Below, in pieces: positions 1-5,184 of a stretch of DNA of 5,184 bases. The stretch covers positions 1 through 5,184 of the forward strand of contig CAJWZG010000199.1 in NCBI GenBank assembly GCA_913049565.1, written 5' to 3'. The notes below the pieces were generated by a model. The model saw only the letters and a list, made by a program, of their open reading frames with translations, searched no databases and was not told the DNA's origin. Source of the DNA: an uncultured Gammaproteobacteria bacterium. Its GTDB lineage: Bacteria > Pseudomonadota > Gammaproteobacteria > Pseudomonadales > Azotimanducaceae_A. The position numbers and the translations under genes were made by a program. Numbering within the stretch: the stretch's first letter is position 1; each line of letters opens with the position of its first letter.

Positions 1-282
1 TATCAGCGTCTGGGTTTACCGCAGCCACAGCGTATTCGGCCAGGCCACGACGATGCAGCCATACGACTGCCCAGCGAAACTGCAATTGCAGCGGCCTGTT
101 TGTTAGGTACTGAGGCCGGCGACCAAGCTGCGGCAAATGGCGGTAACGGCTGGCCGAAAATGCCGTTTGGCGGCACCAAAACCCTGGCCGGGTCGGGAGA
201 AGAGGCTGCATTCTTTCCAGATAATCTTCGCTTATTGCCGCAATACCACTTTGACCCGCCTGAAGGACCGGAAACGAACTGA
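1..282 (+). CDS. C-terminal fragment of an unrecognised protein
   Basis: The first reading frame is open from the first base to a TGA at 280-282, giving about 93 residues with no stop; the start lies left of the window. An internal TTG at 100 has no convincing Shine-Dalgarno sequence, so I treat the whole stretch as the tail of a longer gene. The residues are rich in Ala, Gly and Pro, with a Gly/Asn-rich patch (AAANGGNGWPKMPFGG, about residues 46-61) and the ending FDPPEGPETN. There is no obvious membrane segment and no motif I can assign. The composition fits a soluble or exported enzyme tail, but I do not recognise the family. Its stop lies two bases from the stop of the minus-strand remnant at 285, a normal convergent arrangement. 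Confidence is for it being coding, not for any function. Confidence 0.6.
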   Translation, partial: YQRLGLPQPQRIRPGHDDAAIRLPSETAIAAACLLGTEAGDQAAANGGNGWPKMPFGGTKTLAGSGEEAAFFPDNLRLLPQYHFDPPEGPETN

Positions 283-284
283 AT

Positions 285-564
285 CTAAGCCGGCTTGGGA
301 TTCTTCTCGGCCACCAATGGGCACTGATCCAGCGTGTTTTTCTCGATGCTATCCATCATCGCGACAGCATTGACAATATGCTGCTGCCTACGGTTTGCCA
401 GCGAAAAATTCGTCGGTTAAGCGCGTATTTTTTGACAGCTTGAACATCGCAACGTACTGAATTTCGCGAATGCTGAAAAAGGATTCCAGTGCAGCGGAGA
501 CATCGTATACGCCAAGGAACCGCATTGCGTTTTCAACGCCTGCGAGACAGGCGGTATCAAATTT
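285..564 (-). pseudogene. Frameshifted, N-terminally truncated gene remnant
   Basis: Reading the minus strand, the frame from 564 down to 388 is open and encodes a protein-like stretch that includes MRFLGVYDVSAALESFF and ends TDEFFAGKP before a TAG. Shifting by one base near 388-393 continues into a second protein-like stretch (RRQQHIVNAVAMMDSIEKN, then PLVAEKNPKPA) that ends at a TAG at 287-285. Together the two parts give about 90 residues with helix-like composition and no low-complexity sequence. An in-frame TAA at 567-565 blocks extension upstream, and the only early ATG gives no sensible N-terminus, so the 5' end of the gene appears lost. I see this as one reading frame broken by a single-base indel after truncation. 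I do not recognise the family. A sequencing indel could explain the frameshift, but not the missing N-terminus. The plus strand of the same stretch has no better coding frame. Confidence 0.42.
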
Positions 565-585
565 TTACTTTTCGCCGCTGTCGTT

Positions 586-620
586 TGTTCGTACTGTCAA
601 CGAACATTAAACAGTACGGA
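586..620 (+). promoter_or_regulatory. Alternative hairpins over the ribosome binding site of the 628 gene
   Basis: Two inverted repeats share bases here. TGTTCGT (586-592) matches ACGAACA (600-606), a 7-bp stem with a 7-nt loop. CGTACTGT (590-597) matches ACAGTACG (611-618), an 8-bp stem that extends in RNA to 10 pairs (588-597 with 611-620) if one G-U pair is allowed, with a 13-nt loop. The second stem takes in most of the Shine-Dalgarno sequence (CGGAG, 617-621) that sits six bases before the ATG at 628. The two stems cannot form together, so one would free the ribosome site and the other would hide it. The same bases could instead be a DNA operator. The function is inferred; only the repeats are seen. 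Confidence 0.35.
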
Positions 621-627
621 GAATAAA

Positions 628-1362
628 ATGAAAAAAGTTACTTTGCTTCTGGCCACACTCTTGGCCGCAAATATGGCGATTGCCGACGGACACGGCCACG
701 ATAACGAGTTCCCCTTTAAGTATTTCCTACACAATGACCTAACCACTGAGAATGCGCAGGCTACGCTTGCAGGCACTCGCGCTTTCGTCGAAACCGGTGT
801 CATGAGTGATCGAGGCGTTGCCGTTGGCTTTTATGCCTACAGCGCAGCGGGCGCGCACCCAGCAAGTCATATGACCATGTTTGCTTATCCGTCCGCAGAC
901 GCGTTACCCGGTCCTGATCTTTTTCAGGGTTCTGATGCCCACCTACAGTACCAAAGCGCGATGCAGGGGGCGGGAAATCAAACTGTTCACAGCGTTTTGT
1001 ACAAGTCAGTAAAAGAAATATTGCCTGCGGATGCGGGCGGCAAATTCAAAGTGTTTGTGAATTATTACTTATCGGTCAGCGATCCTGAGACCTACGCAGC
1101 GACTTGGCTAAAGCTTATGAAGGAAGTCGGTGTTTCAGATGCCTACGGAATTCGACAAGTGGTAGCTCGTGATAGTGAGGGTGTGACTCACTACCTATGG
1201 ATTGGCTTTGAATCGATGGCAGATCTGGCCAGGGGCATGGACTCGCTCTACACATTCGATGAAACTGCAGCGGCTATGGAGACTTTTGCAGGCGTTCGTC
1301 AGATCAAGCGTACTGCGATTTTGACCGCTGCTTATGAGAGTATTACCGACACTATTGAGTAA
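628..1362 (+). CDS. Secreted two-repeat alpha/beta protein of unknown function
   Basis: This encodes a 244-residue protein. Residues 1-19 are a typical Sec signal peptide (MKKVTLLLATLL, then a small-residue end, ANMAIA) with likely cleavage before D20, so the protein should be periplasmic or extracellular. A good ribosome site (CGGAG, 617-621) six bases upstream supports the ATG. The mature part seems to consist of two similar halves, about residues 30-128 and 140-236. Each has a beta strand, a helix, a second strand, a (S/T)H-anchored strand (SHMTMF at 80, THYLWIGF at 187), a helix and a final strand (HSVLYKSV, KRTAILTA). This layout resembles duplicated ferredoxin-like dimeric alpha/beta barrel proteins, but I cannot name a family. 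No catalytic motif is evident. The predicted mature N-terminus begins DGHGHD, which could bind metal. A 68-bp gap separates it from the cyclase-family gene, so the two are probably co-transcribed. Confidence 0.9.
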   Translation: MKKVTLLLATLLAANMAIADGHGHDNEFPFKYFLHNDLTTENAQATLAGTRAFVETGVMSDRGVAVGFYAYSAAGAHPASHMTMFAYPSADALPGPDLFQGSDAHLQYQSAMQGAGNQTVHSVLYKSVKEILPADAGGKFKVFVNYYLSVSDPETYAATWLKLMKEVGVSDAYGIRQVVARDSEGVTHYLWIGFESMADLARGMDSLYTFDETAAAMETFAGVRQIKRTAILTAAYESITDTIE

Positions 1363-1430
1363 TAGATCAGGCGCGTTAGGCTTCTAACCTGTATGGCGCG
1401 CAGCGCAATGACCAATTCGGGAGTCCTCAC

Positions 1431-2411
1431 ATGACCGCAACGAATCGCATCCTTTCCATGGCCAAACTCTGTTTGGTCTCATTGGCCGCTGTGGCTAGCT
1501 GTCAAGTATATGCCCAAGAGCAGACATCGCAGTGCACGCCCTCAAAATGGGGAGCTGACGACCAGCTAGGCGCCGCTAACTATGTGACGACCGACCAGGT
1601 ACTGGCAGCTGCCTCGCTGATCAAGCAGGGGCAGAGTCATGGTCTGGGTATTATTATCGAGCCCGGCATGCCAGCTTTCCCACCCCGAACAACACAGCTG
1701 CAAGTAGTGCAGCCTGGGCAGGAGTTTGGTCGGGATACGACTGCGGCTTACGGCTGGCCATTGAGTTCTAATGATGACTTAGTGCAAATGTGGCTGGGCA
1801 CTGGTCCTCAGCTCGATGGATTCGCGCATCTTGGCGAAAAAGGAATGTTTTATAACTGCAACCGCGGCGAGGATTTTACTGAGATAACCGGTGTCACCAA
1901 GCTAGGTCTGCACAATGTGCCGCCCCTGATTGGTCGTGGTGTGTTGGTCGATATGGCCCAGCACTTTGGTGTCGAGGCTTTGACGGCCGGACAACCGATT
2001 ACCGCCGACGACATCGAAGCGGCCGCTAAGGCGCAGGATGTTGAGTTTCGTCAGGGAGATGTGGTGCTGTTTCACACAGGCTGGACTGATGCCAAGTTAA
2101 AGAGCGAACCCGATACATGGGTCAGCACAATTCCCGGACTAACCAATGCAGCGGCGCTCCACATGGCGTCGTTTGAACCCATGGCAGTGGGTGCAGATAC
2201 TTGGGGATTGGAGGCAGTGCCACCGATTGCTGGTGACAAGCTGTTTTACGGGCATGTAACGCTGTTGAAAGAAAATGGCATTTATATTTTGGAGACTATG
2301 GACACGGGCAGGCTTGCGCAGGAAGGCGTCAAAGAATTCATGTTCGTTCTGGGTCACGCCAAGTTAAAAGGTACCGTGCAAATGGTCATTAATCCTGTGG
2401 CTATGTGGTAG
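1431..2411 (+). CDS. Exported cyclase-family (PF04199-type) metal-dependent hydrolase
   Basis: This 326-residue protein belongs to the cyclase family, which includes bacterial kynurenine formamidase and other metal-dependent hydrolases of amides, esters or lactones. Visible landmarks are WGADDQLGAANYVT (40-53), the metal-site region GTGPQLDGFAHLG (123-135) with D129 and H133 as likely ligands, RQGDVVLFHTGW (207-218), GADTWGLEAVP (254-264) with E261, and the ending INPVAMW. The first 28 residues form a signal peptide with a probable cut at VYA|QEQ, so it should act outside the cytoplasm, unlike cytoplasmic kynurenine formamidase. The ATG at 1431 follows GGGAG (1419-1423) by seven bases; the ATG at codon 10 would still leave a signal peptide but lacks such a site. 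The usual HxGTHxDxPxH motif is changed: Trp replaces the first His, Gln the second, and GP appears inserted. The substrate cannot be told from sequence; it is probably not kynB. Confidence 0.9.
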   Translation: MTATNRILSMAKLCLVSLAAVASCQVYAQEQTSQCTPSKWGADDQLGAANYVTTDQVLAAASLIKQGQSHGLGIIIEPGMPAFPPRTTQLQVVQPGQEFGRDTTAAYGWPLSSNDDLVQMWLGTGPQLDGFAHLGEKGMFYNCNRGEDFTEITGVTKLGLHNVPPLIGRGVLVDMAQHFGVEALTAGQPITADDIEAAAKAQDVEFRQGDVVLFHTGWTDAKLKSEPDTWVSTIPGLTNAAALHMASFEPMAVGADTWGLEAVPPIAGDKLFYGHVTLLKENGIYILETMDTGRLAQEGVKEFMFVLGHAKLKGTVQMVINPVAMW

Positions 2412-2441
2412 CACCCGGTCTGAGAAAAGCCTTGAACAAAC

Positions 2442-2467
2442 GCTCTAAGCAAAAGCTCTAAACAGGA
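2442..2467 (+). repeat. Imperfect 13-bp tandem duplication before the dehydrogenase gene
   Basis: GCTCTAAGCAAAA (2442-2454) is followed directly by GCTCTAAACAGGA (2455-2467), identical at 10 of 13 positions and including a perfect 7-bp core, GCTCTAA. The second copy carries the AGGAG ribosome site (2464-2468) of the next gene. It may be a small slippage duplication or a pair of half-sites for a regulator; the sequence alone does not decide. Confidence 0.45.
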
Positions 2468-2481
2468 GACGACACGACACC

Positions 2482-3516
2482 ATGAGCTCTATTGAAATTC
2501 CCGTCATTGCCGGAGATGGCATAGGTCCTGAAATTACCGCGGCTGTGCTGAGAGTGGTCGAGGCCGCAGTCGGAAAAACGGGGGTGAAACTAGAATGGAT
2601 ATCCGTAGCTGCCGGACTTAGCGCCTTGGAAGAAGGCAGCGAACTGATTCCACAACGAACCATGGATGAAATATCCCGTTGTGGAGTAGCGCTGAAAGGA
2701 CCTTGCACAACGCCAGTGGGCGAAGGGTTTACCTCAATTAACGTGAGGCTACGCAAGGCCTTTAATCTGTATGCAGCCGTGCGCCCAGTTCGCAGCATGC
2801 CCGGTGTCGAAACCCGCTACAAAGACGTCGACCTGATTATCATTCGCGAAAACACCGAAGGCTTGTACAGCGGCGTCGAGAATGAAGTTACCCCTGGTGT
2901 GGTAATGAGTATGAAGGTGGCATCCAAGGCGGCCTGCCAGCGCATTGCAACCTGGGCTTTTCGATTTGCCAATCGTCGTGAACGCAAAAAAATAACCGTG
3001 CTGCACAAAGCCAACATAATGAAACTCACAGACGGTCTGTTTCTCAAGTGTGCGTCAGACGTGCACGCAATCGATTATCCAAACCTCGCCTTCGAGTCCA
3101 CGATCATCGACGCGGGTTGCATGAAGCTTGTACAAGATCCTTCGCAGTTCGATGTACTGCTGCTGGAGAATCTGTATGGGGACGTGATTAGCGATTTGTG
3201 TGCCGGCCTGGTGGGTGGCTTAGGGGTAGTGCCTGGGGCCAACATCGGCGAAGACCTGTCTATTTTTGAAGCAGTCCACGGTAGCGCGCCGGACATAGCA
3301 GGACGCAATATTGCAAACCCACTAGCGTTGCTGATGTCCTCGGTTATGATGCTGAATTATTTAGCAGAGACTAGGCAGATCACCGCCTTGGCAGACAGCG
3401 CAGAATTGATTCGTAAAGCGTACGACGCTTGTCTAATCGACGGCGACAAAACGCGAGATTTGGGTGGTGAACTGGGTACTTCGGAATTTGCCGACGCCGT
3501 GATTGCGCGTCTGTAG
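2482..3516 (+). CDS. NAD-type isocitrate dehydrogenase family enzyme
   Basis: This 344-residue protein is a member of the isocitrate/isopropylmalate dehydrogenase family, which oxidises and decarboxylates a 2-hydroxy acid using NAD(P) and Mg or Mn. It has GDGIGPEI (11-18), the isocitrate-binding stretch S85, N87, R91 and R101, RENTEGLYSG (122-131) with R122 and Y129, K176, and the metal aspartates D210, D234 and D238 (NLYGDVISDL). EAVHGSAPDIAG (263-274) has D271-I272 where the NADP-dependent E. coli enzyme has Lys-Tyr, pointing to NAD. The match to the S-x-N-x-x-x-R pattern and the ENTEG motif favours isocitrate over isopropylmalate; homoisocitrate or another malate-like substrate is not excluded. 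The length suits the short NAD-dependent bacterial and mitochondrial-like forms. The ATG at 2482 follows AGGAG (2464-2468) by 13 bases, longer than usual, and no in-frame start lies closer. It is 70 bp downstream of the cyclase-family gene and is predicted cytoplasmic. Confidence 0.93.
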   Translation: MSSIEIPVIAGDGIGPEITAAVLRVVEAAVGKTGVKLEWISVAAGLSALEEGSELIPQRTMDEISRCGVALKGPCTTPVGEGFTSINVRLRKAFNLYAAVRPVRSMPGVETRYKDVDLIIIRENTEGLYSGVENEVTPGVVMSMKVASKAACQRIATWAFRFANRRERKKITVLHKANIMKLTDGLFLKCASDVHAIDYPNLAFESTIIDAGCMKLVQDPSQFDVLLLENLYGDVISDLCAGLVGGLGVVPGANIGEDLSIFEAVHGSAPDIAGRNIANPLALLMSSVMMLNYLAETRQITALADSAELIRKAYDACLIDGDKTRDLGGELGTSEFADAVIARL

Positions 3517-3794
3517 CGGGTGCGTCGCCCGGTAGCGGATCAGGACTGCCGAAAACGCTAGTTGCTGTAATATGCAAGTGACTGAGAAAACGAAACAACC
3601 CAAACCAGCGCAGCGCAACACAGGTTTACACAACGTAGTACGATATAGCGAATCGACGGAGGCCCCGTTGTAACGATCTCACCGATGTTTCTCATGACTC
3701 GCAGACAACGCCATGTTCGACTCCATAGCAAAATATGACATCTGCGAGCAACGGGGCTTGCAGCAGCAACAAAAACAATATTAAGGAACATCTC
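3517..3794. other. Non-coding gap with leader of the DUF5916 gene
   Basis: No plausible gene is present in this 278-bp stretch. Minus-strand open frames here encode Cys- and Arg-rich sequence without a ribosome site or domain. Just after the dehydrogenase stop there is only a weak 4-bp inverted repeat (CGGG 3517-3520, CCCG 3528-3531) without a T-run, so I do not call a terminator. The notable content is the nested dyad at 3660-3759. I found no convincing -35/-10 pair. Confidence 0.7.
3660..3759 (+). repeat. Nested long-range dyad in the leader of the DUF5916 gene
   Basis: GCCCCGTTG (3662-3670) is the exact reverse complement of CAACGGGGC (3749-3757), and CTCGCAGA (3698-3705) is the exact reverse complement of TCTGCGAG (3741-3748). 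The two right-hand arms are contiguous, so 17 bases in a row (3741-3757) can pair with two left-hand blocks separated by a 27-nt bulge (3671-3697). In RNA the outer stem can gain A-U and G-U pairs at 3660-3661 with 3758-3759. The structure ends about 35 bases before the TTG start at 3795. It could be a 5'-leader element, a processed non-coding RNA, or the remains of a small repeat element. It has no T-run, so it is not a plain intrinsic terminator. Confidence 0.5.
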
Positions 3795-3797
3795 TTG
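3783..3797 (+). promoter_or_regulatory. Ribosome binding site and TTG start of the DUF5916 gene
   Basis: AAGGAA (3783-3788) lies six bases before a TTG (3795-3797), and translation from this TTG gives a compact Sec signal peptide at once. The only ATG upstream in frame (3735) has no Shine-Dalgarno sequence, lies inside the dyad, and would add a 20-residue polar extension before the signal peptide. The TTG is therefore the better start. Confidence 0.7.
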
Positions 3798-5184
3798 AGA
3801 ATTACCCTGCTATTGATGTTGCTGTGTTTGGCCCCTTGGCTATCTGCACAAACGGTGCTGGTGGTAGGAAGTTATTCGGATTCGAGCAATGCATCAGCAC
3901 AGGTGGCTAGCCTTGCTGCAAAACTGCCGCTTAGCCCTCAGGTCGTCACCACAGAAACCTCTGACCGCACGCTTTATCGAGTGATTGTTCCGCTCGAAGG
4001 TCGGCGCCCGAGTGAGATTAAAAGCCTGATACGGTCCTTGGGTATACAAGACAGCTGGCAAACCGATATCGTGCTGCCAAAAGCGCAGCGATTACCCGGC
4101 AACCAACCGCGCGCACGCCCAGTTGCCACAGGCCTGCAGGTTGCGAGGCAACAAGCGTCCCCGGTACCGCAGGCGCCTGCTTCCGTAACTACACCTATTT
4201 CAGAGCCAGCGCCTACCGGCGGTCTTAAAGGGGTGAAATCGATTCGGCTGGACTCATTCTCTTCAGATGTCAGCATTTTGGTACCCCGGCGATCAGAGGC
4301 GAACCTCTCGATCAAAATTGATGGCCGCATAGACGAGAGTGTTTGGACCAAGCTACCCAGTTACGACAATATGCTGGTCATGAATCCGGATACACTGGCG
4401 CAGCCTCGCTATCAAACCGATGTGCGGGTTTTTTATACCGATAAAGGTCTTTATATCGCGGCGTTTATGGAGCAGCCCAAGGAAACTTTGGTGTCGCGCT
4501 TGTCCAGCCGCGATCAGTTTATCAACCGGGACGAGTTCGGCGTCACCCTTGATACCTCAGGTCAGGGGCTCTACGGATACTGGTTTGCAACCAGTCTCGG
4601 CGGCTCAATGATGGACGGTAAAGTCGCTCCAGAGCGGCAGTTTTCTCGGGAATGGGACGGGCCCTGGAGCACAGCAACCGTTGAGCTGGAAGACGGCTGG
4701 AGCACCGAAATGTTCTTACCCTGGTCGATGATGACGATGGGTAAATCAAGCGAGGAGGGTGAACGTCGTTTTGGATTTTTCTTCATGCGTAATGTCGCCT
4801 ATCTGGACGAGCGATGGAGCTGGCCGGCACTGCCCTTCACATCAAAGCGATTCATGTCGGCGCTTCCTAGCATGCGCTTGCCCGATGTAGAGCCGAAGCA
4901 GCAATTTGCCTTCTTCCCCTATGTTTCTGCAGCTCAAGATGAAATTTATGCAGAAGATGAGTATCGCGTTGGAGCTGATTTTTCTTGGCGCCCATCTTCT
5001 GATTTGCAGGTCACCGCCTCGATCAATCCCGACTTTGGAGCGGTGGAGTCAGACGATGTGGTGGTAAATCTCACAGCGTTCGAGACGTTTTTCCCTGAGA
5101 AACGTTTGTTCTTCTTAGAAGGTCGAGAGGTTTTTAGTACAACCCCGCGAAGTCAGCCCGCGGGCGCCGGCCCGAGTGGTATCG
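3795..5184 (+). CDS. SPOR-like / CBM9-like / DUF5916 outer-membrane protein (5' part)
   Basis: The frame from the TTG is open to the window edge, giving 463 residues of a longer protein. Residues 1-18 form a signal peptide (cut near LSA|QT). Residues 20-95 look like a SPOR domain: VLVVGSYSDSSNASAQVASL, then LYRVIVPLEGRRPSEIKSLI, in beta-alpha-beta order; SPOR domains bind peptidoglycan glycan strands. A Pro/Ala/Thr-rich linker follows (about 97-148). About 172-355 resembles a carbohydrate-binding-family-9-like domain: IDGRIDESVW (175-184), VRVFYTDKGLYIAAF, DEFGVTLDT, and WDGPW at 287 followed by DGWSTEMFLPW. DUF5916 then begins; its hallmark is INPDFGAVESDD (from about 410) followed by FETFFPEKRLFFLEG. 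In this family the rest is usually predicted to be an outer-membrane beta-barrel; that part lies beyond the window. The substrate is unknown. The 278-bp leader suggests its own promoter. The SPOR-like assignment is from pattern only. Confidence 0.88.
   Translation, partial: MRITLLLMLLCLAPWLSAQTVLVVGSYSDSSNASAQVASLAAKLPLSPQVVTTETSDRTLYRVIVPLEGRRPSEIKSLIRSLGIQDSWQTDIVLPKAQRLPGNQPRARPVATGLQVARQQASPVPQAPASVTTPISEPAPTGGLKGVKSIRLDSFSSDVSILVPRRSEANLSIKIDGRIDESVWTKLPSYDNMLVMNPDTLAQPRYQTDVRVFYTDKGLYIAAFMEQPKETLVSRLSSRDQFINRDEFGVTLDTSGQGLYGYWFATSLGGSMMDGKVAPERQFSREWDGPWSTATVELEDGWSTEMFLPWSMMTMGKSSEEGERRFGFFFMRNVAYLDERWSWPALPFTSKRFMSALPSMRLPDVEPKQQFAFFPYVSAAQDEIYAEDEYRVGADFSWRPSSDLQVTASINPDFGAVESDDVVVNLTAFETFFPEKRLFFLEGREVFSTTPRSQPAGAGPSGI

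Noticed and set aside
137..373. Plus-strand open frame of 78 codons overlapping the left-edge gene
   Set aside because: It overlaps the open frame of the left-edge gene, has no ribosome site, and its residues look like out-of-frame translation. The minus-strand remnant explains the later part better.
432..460. Perfect TTGACA at 432-437 as a -35 box for the 628 gene
   Set aside because: No acceptable -10 follows at 16-18 bases (TACTGA and its neighbours match poorly), and it lies inside the coding remnant about 190 bases from the start.
1375..1388. Small hairpin GTTAG/CTAAC between the 628 and 1431 genes as a terminator
   Set aside because: It is only five base pairs, with no T-run, and lies within a short gap between co-oriented genes.
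3517..3531. CGGG/CCCG inverted repeat after the dehydrogenase as a terminator
   Set aside because: It has a four-base stem with a seven-base loop and no following T-run.
3660..3759. Dyad as an integron attC recombination site
   Set aside because: The overall size fits, but the outer arms lack the required RYYYAAC and GTTRRRY core sequences, and there is no integrase or cassette pattern in the window.
3558..3791. Minus-strand open frame of 77 codons in the gap before the DUF5916 gene
   Set aside because: Its Cys/Arg-rich translation, lack of a ribosome site and overlap with the dyad make it unlikely to be a gene.
3735..3797. ATG at 3735 as the start of the DUF5916 gene
   Set aside because: It is in frame without stops, but has no Shine-Dalgarno sequence and adds a polar 20-residue stretch before the signal peptide. 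The TTG at 3795 has a well-placed AAGGAA.
3974..4351. Minus-strand open frame of 125 codons opposite the DUF5916 gene
   Set aside because: It is antisense to a well-supported coding frame with recognisable domains, and has no ribosome site or domain of its own.

Overview
The window looks like a chromosomal segment of a Gram-negative bacterium. Three predicted products begin with Sec-type signal peptides, and the last gene encodes the start of a probable outer-membrane protein with a SPOR-like periplasmic part, a carbohydrate-binding-family-9-like domain and a DUF5916 region. The balanced base composition, the cyclase-family and NAD-type isocitrate dehydrogenase genes and the DUF5916 gene would suit a marine or environmental gammaproteobacterium. 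That placement is inference from gene content, not from a marker gene.

Layout. Positions 1-282 hold the C-terminal end of an unrecognised plus-strand gene cut by the window edge. Tail-to-tail with it, on the minus strand at 285-564, lies a previously coding stretch that has lost its N-terminus and is split by a frameshift; I read it as a decaying pseudogene. Positions 565-627 are the leader of the next gene and contain two mutually exclusive inverted repeats, one of which would cover its ribosome binding site. Then come three plus-strand genes with gaps of about 70 bp, a probable operon: a secreted 244-residue protein made of two similar alpha/beta repeats (628-1362), an exported cyclase-family metal-dependent hydrolase (1431-2411), and a cytoplasmic NAD-type isocitrate dehydrogenase or close relative (2482-3516). 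A 278-bp gap follows (3517-3794) with a large nested dyad at 3660-3759. The last gene starts at a TTG at 3795 and runs off the right edge.

How the genes may work together. The exported cyclase-family hydrolase and the secreted alpha/beta-barrel-like protein could act on a small molecule in the periplasm, and the dehydrogenase could oxidise a 2-hydroxy-acid product in the cytoplasm. This is a hypothesis from gene order only; the dehydrogenase has the full set of isocitrate-binding residues and may simply be the TCA-cycle enzyme. The DUF5916 gene is set apart by its long structured leader and is probably its own transcription unit.

I saw no CRISPR array, tRNA, rRNA, insertion sequence or convincing intrinsic terminator. 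The most unusual items are the SPOR-like/CBM9-like/DUF5916 architecture with its structured leader, the alternative hairpins upstream of 628, and the frameshifted remnant at 285-564.
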